The translations under genes and the position numbers were made by a program. The notes under the pieces are model-generated. The model ran no database searches, was not told the DNA's origin, and worked only from the letters and a program-made list of their open reading frames with translations. Shown here piece by piece: positions 14,478-22,577 of a stretch of DNA of 28,674 nucleotides; position 1 is the first letter of the stretch; every line of letters starts with the position of its first letter. Origin of the DNA: Anianibacter sp965662745 (GTDB lineage: Bacteria > Pseudomonadota > Alphaproteobacteria > Rhodobacterales > Rhodobacteraceae); contig CBFIJK010000046.1 in NCBI GenBank assembly GCA_965662745.1, forward strand, positions 1-28,674, given 5' to 3'.

Positions 14478-14503
14478 GGGCGAGGCCTAGAAAGGCCCCG
14501 CCC
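14478..14503 (-). promoter_or_regulatory. Intra-operon hairpin between binding-protein and permease genes
   Basis: On the minus strand GGGCGGGGCCT (14503-14493) pairs with AGGCCTCGCCC (14488-14478) over 11 positions, one of them G-U, around a TTCT loop. There is no T-run directly after it. Such hairpins after the binding-protein gene often protect its message from 3' decay or partly stop transcription, giving more binding protein than permease. Confidence 0.6.
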
Positions 14504-14516
14504 GGGTGTCACTGGA

Positions 14517-16235
14517 TTACTCGGGCAGACGATGCCAGTCGGCAATGTTCCACAGTTCCGAGTCCCAGACGTTCAGCGCAACGCCGCCAAGCGAGTTGGA
14601 ATGCGCCGACAGACGGCCGCGGTGTACCAGCGGGATCATGCTGCCTTCGTTGACCGCCATAGCGTTCAGTTCCTTGGCGATGCGCGCACGCTCGTCAATA
14701 TCCGCGGTCTTGGTCAGCTCGGCATGCAGCGCGTCGAACTCTTCCGAGCAGAAGCGCGAGATATTCTCGCCCTGCCACTGGGTTGCCGGGCGAGGTGCCT
14801 TGTCGCACAGACCGTTGCCAAGATAGGCCTGCGGGTCGGTACCGTCGAAGGTGTTCGCGTACATCTCGACGTCGGCATAGAACTTCTGGAAGGTGTCCGG
14901 GGATCCCGGGTCACCGCCGAAGAAGACCGATGCGTCTAGGTTACGCAGTTCGACTTCGAGGCCCAGTTCGTTCCACCACTGCTTGATGAGCGCCTGGAAA
15001 TCCTGGCGCACGGCATTGGTCGAGGTCTGGTAGAGGATCGACATCGGCATGCCATCGGGCGTTTCGCGCACCCCATCGCCATCGCTGTCGACATAGCCTG
15101 CCTCTTCGAGCATGGCCTTAGCGCCTTCCATGTCGAAGTTGGCGCAGCTCATGTCACCGGTCGCATAGACTGCAGGTGCGGGCACCCAGTCACAGGTCAC
15201 GCGGCCTGCTTCGCCATAGCCGACTTCGACCAGAAGTTCGCGGTCGATGGCCATGGACATCGCCTTGTAGACCGCCGGTTCCTGCAGGAACGGATGCGGA
15301 CGGATGACCGAACGCTCATCCGGGCCGAGGCTCGGATCGGGGTTGGTGTGGTTCAGCATGATGCGTTCCATCAGTGGGCCGAAGCCTGCCACCGGAACAC
15401 CCTGACCGCCCGATTGCATCTGCGCGATCACGTCGGGCGCCAGCTGCAGGTTCCAGGCGTAGTCGAATTCGCCCGTTTCCATGACGGCACGGCCAGCCGA
15501 GGCCGCGTCGCCGCCGCCCTTGAAGGTCACGGATGCGAAGGCCGGCTTGCCTGCCTCGCGGTAGTTTTCATTCGCCGCCAGCGTGATCACGTCATTGGGA
15601 CGGAAGTCCGTGACGGTGAACGGGCCGGTGCCGATCGGGTTGAAGTTGGCCTCGGTGCAGCTGGAAGCTGCCGCGCCAACGCAATCCTCGAACTGGGCCT
15701 TCTGGATGATCGGGGACTGGCCGCCGACGAAGGGTCCGTAGGGGAAGGGGGTCGGGCCGTCGAAAGTCACCACGACGGTCAGATCGTCGGGCGTGTCGAC
15801 AGCGGTCACACCGCCGAATTTGGTCAGCTGCGCGCAGCCGCCTTCGGGATGGGTGCAGTATTCCCAGGTGAACTTGACATCTTCCGAGGTAACGGGAGAG
15901 CCGTCGGACCACAGAAGGCCTTCCTGAAGTGTCCAGGTGATCTGGGTCAGGTCTTCGGACACGCCGCCATTGGCAACGGTCGGGACTTCGGTTGCAAGCC
16001 ACGGCGTCAGGTTGCCTTCGGTATCGTAGCGGGCCAGCGGCTCGATCACGAGCGAGGCAGCTTCGATGTCCTTGGTGCCGCCCGACAAGTACGGCGTCAT
16101 GATGGAAGGCGCTTGCCAATAGATGATCTTCACATCGCCGTCGCGTCCGCGCTCGCCTTCATGGGCTGCGCCGAACGCCGCGGGGGCGATAGCAAGGGTG
16201 GCAACCGCGCCTAGAAGCGCGTTTTTCGTTTTCAT
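14517..16235 (-). CDS. Periplasmic substrate-binding protein, SBP_bac_5 (DppA/OppA-like)
   Basis: The 572-residue protein has a signal peptide (about 1-22, ending AAFGA) and the layout of family 5 solute-binding proteins: IEPLARYDTEGNLTPWLATE, then WTLQEGLLWSDGSPVTSEDVKFTWE, later FNPIGTGPFTVTDF, and a C-terminal lobe ending WNIADWHRL. The mature protein carries about eight Cys in nearby pairs (for example YCTHPEGGC, EDCVGAAASSC and TCDWVPAPAVYATGDMSC), suggesting several disulfides. DSDGDGVRE is an acidic loop common in this family. The ligand is probably a peptide or modified amino acid, given the neighbouring deacylase genes; sequence alone does not decide it. GGAGA precedes ATG 16235, which overlaps the upstream ATPase stop by 4 bases (ATGA). 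Confidence 0.92.
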   Translation of the reverse strand: MKTKNALLGAVATLAIAPAAFGAAHEGERGRDGDVKIIYWQAPSIMTPYLSGGTKDIEAASLVIEPLARYDTEGNLTPWLATEVPTVANGGVSEDLTQITWTLQEGLLWSDGSPVTSEDVKFTWEYCTHPEGGCAQLTKFGGVTAVDTPDDLTVVVTFDGPTPFPYGPFVGGQSPIIQKAQFEDCVGAAASSCTEANFNPIGTGPFTVTDFRPNDVITLAANENYREAGKPAFASVTFKGGGDAASAGRAVMETGEFDYAWNLQLAPDVIAQMQSGGQGVPVAGFGPLMERIMLNHTNPDPSLGPDERSVIRPHPFLQEPAVYKAMSMAIDRELLVEVGYGEAGRVTCDWVPAPAVYATGDMSCANFDMEGAKAMLEEAGYVDSDGDGVRETPDGMPMSILYQTSTNAVRQDFQALIKQWWNELGLEVELRNLDASVFFGGDPGSPDTFQKFYADVEMYANTFDGTDPQAYLGNGLCDKAPRPATQWQGENISRFCSEEFDALHAELTKTADIDERARIAKELNAMAVNEGSMIPLVHRGRLSAHSNSLGGVALNVWDSELWNIADWHRLPE

Positions 16236-17305
16236 GAGTCTCTCCTTGTTGGTTCCGCTCTTTTTGCCTCGGGTGCCGCCGCTTGATCGGCGAGCGTTCT
16301 TATTGTGTCTTCGTAAAGGTGGCAGGCAACGAAATGCCCCGGCTCGACCTCGCGCGTCGGCGGCTCGATCTCATGGCAGTGCGGCATGACCGCTGGGCAT
16401 CGCGTGCAGAAATTGCAGCCCTTCGGCGGGTTCGCGGGGCTGGGCACGTCGCCGGTCAACACCACGCGTTCGATCCGCGCCTCTTCGCGCGGGTCAGGTT
16501 CGGGCACGGCAGACAAAAGCGCCTTGGTGTAGGGATGTTTGGGGCGTTCATAGAGACCCTCGCGGGGGGCAACCTCGACAATCTTGCCCAAATACATCAC
16601 CGCCACGCGGTCCGCGATATGACGGACCATCGACAGATCGTGGCTGATGAACAGATAGGTCAGTCCCAAACGATCTTGCAGTTCTTCCAGAAGGTTCACC
16701 ACCTGCGCCTGGATCGACACGTCCAGTGCGGCAATGGGTTCATCACAGACGATGAATTTCGGGTTCAGCGCGAGCGCCCGCGCGATACCGATCCGCTGGC
16801 GCTGGCCGCCGGAAAATTCATGCGGATAGCGGTTCGCGAAATCGCGGTTGAGCCCGACCTGATCCATCAGCTCCAGCACACGCTCGCGTTGCTCGGCTTT
16901 GCTGAGTTCGGTGTGCTCGCGCAGCGGCTCTCCGATGATCGAAGCGACGGACATGCGCGGGTTAAGAGAGGCCTGCGGGTCCTGAAACACCATCTGCATG
17001 GTCGGGCGCTTGGACCGCAGTCTCACGCTGTCGGTCTGCCCGATCTCTGTCCCGTCGATGCTGATCGACCCTTCGGTGATGTCGTAAAGGCGTAGAACCG
17101 CCCGCCCGCAGGTGGATTTGCCGCAGCCGCTTTCCCCGACAAGGCCCAGCGTCTCGCCCTCAACGATGTCGAAAGAGACGTCATCGACGGCTTTCACATC
17201 ACCCGTGTGACGGCGGAACAGCCCGGTATAGATCGGGAAATACATCTTTAGCCCGCGCACCTCGACCAGATTGCGCGACTTTCCGGCCTTGGCATTATCC
17301 AGCAT
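16232..17305 (-). CDS. Oligopeptide-type ABC transporter ATP-binding protein (DppF/OppF)
   Basis: The 357-residue ATPase energises the importer. Motifs in order are Walker A GESGCGKST (about 60-68), the Q-loop VFQDPQASLNPRMS, signature FSGGQRQRIGIARAL, Walker B FIVCDEP and the switch FISHDLSMV. The C-terminal Opp/Dpp extension contains a cysteine set (CNFCTRCPAVMPHC) like those that bind an iron-sulfur cluster in some DppD/F proteins. ATG 17305 was chosen because GAAAGG lies upstream and it overlaps the preceding stop by only 11 bases; the frame extends to 17350, deeper into the upstream gene. It overlaps the binding-protein gene by 4 bases. Confidence 0.92.
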   Translation of the reverse strand: MLDNAKAGKSRNLVEVRGLKMYFPIYTGLFRRHTGDVKAVDDVSFDIVEGETLGLVGESGCGKSTCGRAVLRLYDITEGSISIDGTEIGQTDSVRLRSKRPTMQMVFQDPQASLNPRMSVASIIGEPLREHTELSKAEQRERVLELMDQVGLNRDFANRYPHEFSGGQRQRIGIARALALNPKFIVCDEPIAALDVSIQAQVVNLLEELQDRLGLTYLFISHDLSMVRHIADRVAVMYLGKIVEVAPREGLYERPKHPYTKALLSAVPEPDPREEARIERVVLTGDVPSPANPPKGCNFCTRCPAVMPHCHEIEPPTREVEPGHFVACHLYEDTIRTLADQAAAPEAKRAEPTRRDS

Positions 17306-18302
17306 CGCGCGGCCTTTCGGCTTCGGGATCCCAGAAACAGGCGGCATCATGCCCCGGCCCGACCGGCATACGTGGCGGGTTGGACTGTTCGCACTGATCG
17401 AACCGGTATTCGCAGCGGAAGCGGAACGGGCAAGCGGTCGGCTGCGCCGACAACATCGGCGGCTGGCCTTCGATCACGTTCAGCTTGGGCGCGCGTTCAC
17501 CGCGCACGCTGGGCACGGTTTTCAAAAGCGCGCGGGTATAGGGGTGTTGGGCGTTCTGGAACAGTTCCTTCACCGGGGCGTGTTCCACGATCTGGCCGCC
17601 ATACATAACCATCACACGGTCCGCGATCCCGGCGATTACGCCCAGGTCATGGGTGATCCAGACGATCGCCATCCCCAGCTTTTGCCGCAGGTCTTTGACC
17701 AGTTCAAGAATTTGTGCCTGGATCGTCACGTCGAGCGCGGTCGTCGGCTCATCCGCGATCAGCACCTGCGGATCACAGGCCAGCGCGATGGCAATCATCA
17801 CTCGCTGGCGCATGCCGCCGGAAAACTGGTGCGGGTAATCGGTCAGGCGCCGCCTGGCGTCGGGGATGCCGACAAGCTCCAACAGCTCAACCGCCCGTTC
17901 ACGCGCCTTGCGCTTGTCGAGGCCCATATGCTTGCGCAGCGGCTCCATGATCTGAAAGCCGACCGTGTAGACCGGGTTCAGCGAGGTCATGGGATCCTGG
18001 AATACAAAGCCGATCTTGGCCCCGCGGATCGCGCGCAGCGTCTTTTCATCGACCTTCAGAAGATCGGCCCCGTCAAAGCGCACCACACCGCCGCGCACAT
18101 CGGCCGGCGGCGTCGGCAAGAGGCCGATCAGCGACATCATGGTGACCGACTTGCCCGACCCGGACTCGCCGACAACACCCAAAAGCTCACCCGGCCTTAG
18201 GTCGAAACTGACGTCATTGACTGCGTGCACCTCGCCAGAGCGAGTGCGGAACACGGTCTTGAGGTCCTTTACGTCGAGAATCGGCGCAGCCCCATCGGGC
18301 AT
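17295..18302 (-). CDS. Oligopeptide-type ABC transporter ATP-binding protein (DppD/OppD)
   Basis: The 335-residue ATPase is the partner of the next gene. Motifs are Walker A GESGSGKS (about 45-52), the Q-loop FVFQDPMTSLNPVYTV, signature FSGGMRQRVMIAIALA, Walker B VLIADEPTTALDV and the switch WITHDLGVIAG. The C-terminal Opp/Dpp extension includes QPTACPFRFRCEYRFDQC, cysteines comparable to those proposed to hold an iron-sulfur cluster. ATG 18302 follows AGGGAG at good distance. It is the first gene of the operon, so the order is D-F-A-B-C, with the binding protein in the middle. Confidence 0.92.
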   Translation of the reverse strand: MPDGAAPILDVKDLKTVFRTRSGEVHAVNDVSFDLRPGELLGVVGESGSGKSVTMMSLIGLLPTPPADVRGGVVRFDGADLLKVDEKTLRAIRGAKIGFVFQDPMTSLNPVYTVGFQIMEPLRKHMGLDKRKARERAVELLELVGIPDARRRLTDYPHQFSGGMRQRVMIAIALACDPQVLIADEPTTALDVTIQAQILELVKDLRQKLGMAIVWITHDLGVIAGIADRVMVMYGGQIVEHAPVKELFQNAQHPYTRALLKTVPSVRGERAPKLNVIEGQPPMLSAQPTACPFRFRCEYRFDQCEQSNPPRMPVGPGHDAACFWDPEAERPRDAG

Positions 18303-18528
18303 TCGGCACTCCCTGTGAATTTGGTTCCGACCTCGTCAATTCGCGGGCCGGTTCCCAAGGACGCTATCACGAAAGTTTGCGCCCTCAACCCCAAATGCCA
18401 CCCAAGGGCCTTACGTCACTTTCCGGGATCAAAACTGCCCGATCTGGCGGCAGTCTGGAAACGCGCGGGCCTTGACCTCGGGCAAGTCGCGGATCACCGT
18501 CCCCCCAACCCCCATATTGGAGCATCCC
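18303..18528. promoter_or_regulatory. Divergent control region between importer operon and deacylase genes
   Basis: This 226-base gap must hold the promoters of both the minus-strand importer operon and the plus-strand deacylase/oxidase genes. By eye I see no consensus promoter, clear palindrome or known operator in it. TTGGAG (18517-18522) is the ribosome binding site of the deacylase gene. Confidence 0.5.
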
Positions 18529-19692
18529 ATGCCCGACCCGCTTAGCGCCCGCGACCTTCTGGAAAAGCTGGTGTCCTTCCCCACTGTCAGCCGTGACAGC
18601 AACCTGCCCCTGATCGACTGGGTCGAGGATTACCTTTCGGGCTTTGGCATCACCTGCCACCGCGATTACAACGCGGACAAGACCAAGGCGGGGTTGTTCG
18701 CGCATATCGGGCCCGAGACGGAAGGCGGCGTGATCCTGTCAGGCCATACCGATGTCGTCCCCGTGGACGGACAGGATTGGGTGACCGATCCCTTCACCGT
18801 CACCGAAAAGGACGGCAAGCTTTACGGGCGCGGCTGCGCGGATATGAAGGGCTTTGACGCGCTGGCCATCTGGGCGGCGGTCGAGGCGCAGAGGCGCGGC
18901 ATAAGACGCCCGCTGCAAATCGCCCTGTCCCGGGACGAGGAAATCGGCTGCATCGGCGCGCCGCCCCTGATCCGCGCTATGGACGGCACTGTTCCAAAGG
19001 CGGAACTCGCCATCATCGGAGAGCCGTCGATGATGAAGATCGTCACCGGCCACAAGGGCGGTTCGGGCTTCACGGTGCATGTCAAAGGACACGAGGTGCA
19101 TTCTTCGATCATGCACACGGGCGTCAACGCGATCATGGAATCGGCCAAGCTGATCGAATGGGCCAACCAGATGAACGCCGAGGCGCGCGCCCGAACCCCC
19201 AGCACCGAAGGCGCGATCTTCACTCCGCCCTGGACGACCACCCATGTCGGGACGATCGAGGGCGGCACGGCGCACAACATCACCGCCAAGGATTGCCACT
19301 TCGGCATCACCTGGCGCGTCGTGCCGGATGAATCGCTCGATGACTGGAAGGCCCGGTTCCGCGAGAAGGCGGCCGAGGTCGAGGCCGAGATGCAGGCCGT
19401 TCACCCCTCGGCCCGGATCGAGATCAGCGACATGTTTACCGTCCCGGGCCTGCGCCCCGAAGACGACGGCCTTGCCGAACGCTTCGTGCGCGATCTGACC
19501 GGATCGAATGGCACAGAGGTTGTCAGCTACGCCACCGAAGGCGGTCAGTTTCAGGATGGCGGCTATTCGGCGGTCGTCTGCGGCCCCGGCGACATCGCGC
19601 AGGCGCACCAGCCCAACGAGTTCATCACCCTTGCTCAGTTCAAGGAAGGCGAACACTTCATGGTGCGTCTCCTGGACCGCCTCGCCGCGTGA
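18529..19692 (+). CDS. M20 metallopeptidase, acetylornithine deacetylase/ArgE-DapE type
   Basis: The 387-residue cytoplasmic enzyme removes an N-acyl group from an amino acid, as ArgE does from N-acetylornithine. The di-zinc site residues are visible: His73 and Asp75 (GHTDVVPVD), Asp105 (GRGCADMKGFDAL), the catalytic Glu137 with Glu138 (SRDEEIGCIG), Glu165 (IIGEPSMM) and a late His in AQAHQPNEF. The dimerisation domain starts near GHKGGSGFTVHVKG. ATG 18529 follows TTGGAG. In many Rhodobacterales this family is annotated argE, but the setting, divergent from a peptide importer and translationally coupled to a FAD amino-acid oxidase, points to catabolism rather than arginine synthesis. I therefore withhold the symbol. 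Confidence 0.88.
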   Translation: MPDPLSARDLLEKLVSFPTVSRDSNLPLIDWVEDYLSGFGITCHRDYNADKTKAGLFAHIGPETEGGVILSGHTDVVPVDGQDWVTDPFTVTEKDGKLYGRGCADMKGFDALAIWAAVEAQRRGIRRPLQIALSRDEEIGCIGAPPLIRAMDGTVPKAELAIIGEPSMMKIVTGHKGGSGFTVHVKGHEVHSSIMHTGVNAIMESAKLIEWANQMNAEARARTPSTEGAIFTPPWTTTHVGTIEGGTAHNITAKDCHFGITWRVVPDESLDDWKARFREKAAEVEAEMQAVHPSARIEISDMFTVPGLRPEDDGLAERFVRDLTGSNGTEVVSYATEGGQFQDGGYSAVVCGPGDIAQAHQPNEFITLAQFKEGEHFMVRLLDRLAA

Positions 19693-21032
19693 GCTTTCCG
19701 TTCACTCTGAAGACGCCGATCATCGGCGGCGGCCCCCTGCCCGCCCGGTCCGAGGTCGTCGTGATCGGCGGCGGCGTGATCGGCGTGACGGCGGCACTGT
19801 CGCTCGCTCGGCGCGGAATAGAGGTCACGCTCTTGGAAAAGGGGCGGATCGCCGCCGAACAATCCAGCCGCAACTGGGGATGGATCCGCGTACAGGGCCG
19901 CGATCTGGCCGAGATTCCAATCGCGCTTGAGGCGCAGCGCCTCTGGCAGGATCTGGACAAAGACTGCGGCGGACGGCTTGGCCTGCGCCAGATCGGCGTG
20001 AGCTACCTGACCGCCGATGACAAGACGGCCAGCGCTTATGCGGATTGGCTGCGCGACGCCAGGCCCCTTGGCGTCAGTTCAGAGCTTCTGGACGCTGCCG
20101 GCGCCGCGCGCCTGTTGCCGGGCGCGAAAGCCGGCTGGCGCCATGCGCTGCATACGCCCACCGACATGAAGGCCGAACCCTGGGTCGCCGTTCCGGAACT
20201 CGCTCGCCTCGCGGCGGATGCAGGCGCGCAGATCGTCGAAGGATGCGCCGTGCGCGCGCTCAACCGTTCCGCCGGGCAGATCACCGGCGTGCACACCGAA
20301 CTGGGGTTGATCGAATGCGATCAGGTAATCCTCTGTGCAGGTGCGTGGTCCTCGCTGTTCTTGCGCCGCCATGGCGTTTCGATCCCGCAGCTTTCGGTGC
20401 GGTCCACCGCGCTGGAAACCGGTCCCCTGCCGCAGGTCACCGCGCTGGCCGGTGTGGACGATGATTTCGCGTTCCGCCCCCGCGCCGATGGCGGCTACAC
20501 GCTGGCCCCCGGCACGGTATCGGAACTTTTCATCGGCCCCGACGCGGTGCGCACAACGCCAAAATACCTGCCCCTCCTGCGAGAAGGCAGCTTCAAGAAA
20601 ATTTACCACGTCGCCGCGCCGAAAGGTTATCCCGATGCCTGGACGACCGCGCGCACCTGGGCCGAAGACGCCGAGTCCCCGTTCGAACGGATGCGGATCC
20701 TCAGCCCCGAACCCAATCTGCGAAAGGCCCGCCAAACCGCCGCCCATTTCGCCCGCGCCTTCCCCGACGTGGGCAAGGTGACCGCCCGCACCGCCTGGGC
20801 CGGGATGATCGACGTGCTGCCCGACGTCGTGCCGATGGTTGATCGCATGCCCCAGATCCCCGGGCTGACCGTCGCCACCGGCATGTGCGGCCACGGTTTC
20901 GGCATCGGCCCCGCCTTCGGCCGCATCGCGGCAGCGCTGGCGACGGGTGACGATCCCGGCCACGACCTGACCCGCTTCCGCGCAGGCCGGTTTTCCGATG
21001 GCTCAAGGATCGTACCGGGCCCCAATCTATAG
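19689..21032 (+). CDS. FAD-dependent oxidoreductase, DadA/DAO type
   Basis: The 447-residue flavoprotein has an N-terminal dinucleotide-binding motif VVVIGGGVIGVTAALSLARR with the acidic end of the second strand at LLEKG (about 23-52). The DAO-family body follows, with QSSRNWGWIRVQGRD after the first domain, VILCAGAWSSLFLRR in the middle, and the C-terminal FAD contact TVATGMCGHGFGIGPAFG. Such enzymes oxidise amino acids (D-amino acids, sarcosine-like or other N-alkyl amino acids) to imino or keto acids. Its GTG start overlaps the deacylase stop (GTGA, 19689-19692), so the two are translationally coupled. Together with the importer it suggests deacylation followed by oxidation of the freed amine. 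The exact substrate is not determinable. Confidence 0.87.
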   Translation: MSFPFTLKTPIIGGGPLPARSEVVVIGGGVIGVTAALSLARRGIEVTLLEKGRIAAEQSSRNWGWIRVQGRDLAEIPIALEAQRLWQDLDKDCGGRLGLRQIGVSYLTADDKTASAYADWLRDARPLGVSSELLDAAGAARLLPGAKAGWRHALHTPTDMKAEPWVAVPELARLAADAGAQIVEGCAVRALNRSAGQITGVHTELGLIECDQVILCAGAWSSLFLRRHGVSIPQLSVRSTALETGPLPQVTALAGVDDDFAFRPRADGGYTLAPGTVSELFIGPDAVRTTPKYLPLLREGSFKKIYHVAAPKGYPDAWTTARTWAEDAESPFERMRILSPEPNLRKARQTAAHFARAFPDVGKVTARTAWAGMIDVLPDVVPMVDRMPQIPGLTVATGMCGHGFGIGPAFGRIAAALATGDDPGHDLTRFRAGRFSDGSRIVPGPNL

Positions 21033-21115
21033 CCCCCTTGCCCCTTTCCCAAGGCTGAGGCACGCTAACGATCAATAGAGTTTCCCGACACAGCCCGACA
21101 GCAAGGAGCCCGATC

Positions 21116-22285
21116 ATGCCGGTCCGAAACCGTTTCGCCGAGATGCTACCCGAGATCACCGCCTGGCGCCGCGATCTTCACGAAAACCCCGAAATCCTGT
21201 TCGACACGCACCGCACTTCGGCGATGGTCGCCGAAAAGCTGAAGGACTTCGGCTGCGACGAGATCGAGACCGGCATCGGGCGCACCGGGGTTGTCGGCGT
21301 GATCAAGGGCAAGAGCGATACGAAAGGCCGCGTGATCGGCCTGCGCGCGGATATGGACGCGCTGCCGATCCACGAACAGACCGGGCTCGACTATGCCTCG
21401 AAGACGCCGGGCGCGATGCATGCCTGTGGCCATGACGGCCATACCGCGATGCTGCTGGGCGCGGCGAAATACCTTTCCGAGACGCGCAATTTCGACGGCA
21501 CCGTGGTCGTCATCTTCCAGCCCGCCGAAGAAGGTGGCGGAGGCGGCAAGGAGATGTGCGACGACGGCATGATGGACCGCTGGGGCATCCAGGAAGTTTA
21601 CGGCATGCACAACTGGCCCGGCCGCCCCGTCGGCAGCTTCGCCATCCGCCCCGGTGCCTTCTTCGCGGCGACCGATACGTTCGAGGTGGTGATCGAAGGC
21701 CGCGGCGGCCACGCGGCGAAACCTCAGGAAACCGTCGACAGCACGCTGGTTGCAAGCCATGTGGTCGTCGCGCTGCAATCCATCATGTCGCGCAATATCG
21801 ATCCTGTGGAACAGGGTGTCGTGTCGGTGACCTCGATCGAATCCTCGTCGAAAGCCTTCAACGTCATCGCCCAGCGCGTCACGCTGCGCGGCACGGTCCG
21901 CACCCTCGACGCGGCGGTCCGCGACCAGATCGAAACGCGCTTTCAGGCGATCGCCAGCAGCACCGCCGAAGCCTTTGGGGCGAAGGCCGACGTCAACTAC
22001 ATGCGCGGCTACCCGGTGATGGTGAACGCCGAGACCGAAACCGAATACGCCGCCGACGCCGCGCGCAAGGTCGCAGGCGACTGCTCTGATGCACCACTTG
22101 TCATGGGGGGCGAGGATTTCGCCTATATGCTCGAAGAGCGCCCCGGGGCCTATATCCTCGTCGGCAACGGTGACACGGCCATGGTCCACCACCCCGAATA
22201 CAACTTCAATGACGATGCAATTCCCGCGGGATGCTCCTGGTGGGCCGAAATCGCGGAATCTCGGCTTGCACCCGCTGCCAGCTAG
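21116..22285 (+). CDS. M20 family amidohydrolase, HipO/AbgB type
   Basis: The 389-residue enzyme belongs to the M20D amidohydrolases (hippurate hydrolase, N-acyl-amino-acid and indole-acetyl-amino-acid hydrolases). Metal ligands are Cys104 and His106 (HACGHDGHT), Glu138 and Glu139 (FQPAEEGGGGG), His165 (YGMHNWPG) and a late His in VHHPEYNFND. The dimerisation-domain motif GRGGHAAKPQ is present. It starts 83 bases after the flavoprotein gene behind AAGGAG and probably belongs to the same transcript. With the ArgE-type enzyme it gives the locus two different M20 hydrolases, consistent with breakdown of N-acylated amino acids or short peptides. A structured repeat begins three bases after the stop. 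Confidence 0.88.
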   Translation: MPVRNRFAEMLPEITAWRRDLHENPEILFDTHRTSAMVAEKLKDFGCDEIETGIGRTGVVGVIKGKSDTKGRVIGLRADMDALPIHEQTGLDYASKTPGAMHACGHDGHTAMLLGAAKYLSETRNFDGTVVVIFQPAEEGGGGGKEMCDDGMMDRWGIQEVYGMHNWPGRPVGSFAIRPGAFFAATDTFEVVIEGRGGHAAKPQETVDSTLVASHVVVALQSIMSRNIDPVEQGVVSVTSIESSSKAFNVIAQRVTLRGTVRTLDAAVRDQIETRFQAIASSTAEAFGAKADVNYMRGYPVMVNAETETEYAADAARKVAGDCSDAPLVMGGEDFAYMLEERPGAYILVGNGDTAMVHHPEYNFNDDAIPAGCSWWAEIAESRLAPAAS

Positions 22286-22287
22286 AA

Positions 22288-22378
22288 GGAACGTCCCTTG
22301 CGGGCATTGAGCCCGCTTCGGCCCGTACGAGAGGTTCCCTCTCGTGCTCTTCCGGATACTTTTCAACACCAAAGAGAA
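22288..22378 (+). repeat. Composite hairpin repeat, module A, copy 2
   Basis: This 91-base unit is the inverted counterpart of 651-741 (three mismatches). It begins GGAACGTCCC three bases after the amidohydrolase stop and contains hairpins GCGGGC/GCCCGC and CGAGAG/CTCTCG. It could stop transcription or stabilise the 3' end of the upstream message, but it does not end in a T-run. Confidence 0.88.
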
Positions 22379-22400
22379 CACGCATATTCTCTTTGGTGTT
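22365..22400. repeat. 14-bp perfect inverted repeat joining modules A and B
   Basis: AACACCAAAGAGAA (22365-22378) and TTCTCTTTGGTGTT (22387-22400) are perfect inverted repeats around an 8-base loop. The left arm closes module A and the right arm opens module B. In copy 1 the corresponding sequences (about 529-539 and 651-664) are separated by about 110 bases. Confidence 0.85.
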
Positions 22401-22512
22401 CTCAAATATTCCCGGGGGAGTCGCGCGCAGCGCGGCGGGGGCAGAGCCCCCTGACTCGGCGCAAAGCGAAGCGGCGCGCCGAGGGAATGACATGCGCGCG
22501 CAAGCGTGCTCC
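22390..22512 (+). repeat. Composite hairpin repeat, module B, copy 2
   Basis: This is the inverted counterpart of 424-539. It holds the same 31-base core (22390-22420), the same GGGGGC/GCCCCC hairpin (22437-22451), an 8-bp perfect stem of different sequence (22455-22462 with 22476-22483), and a GCGC-rich end. The remaining 65 bases to metG carry no recognisable element apart from a weak ribosome binding site. Confidence 0.85.
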
Positions 22513-22577
22513 TCTGGACTGGCATCCCGGGGCGCGGCGGGTTACATCGGCGCGGCATTCCGAGACAGGATAGAAGC

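Noticed and set aside
651..22512. Repeat modules as insertion-sequence ends or a mobile element
   Set aside because: No transposase, no target-site duplication seen, and the interval between them holds ordinary core and metabolic genes with uniform composition.
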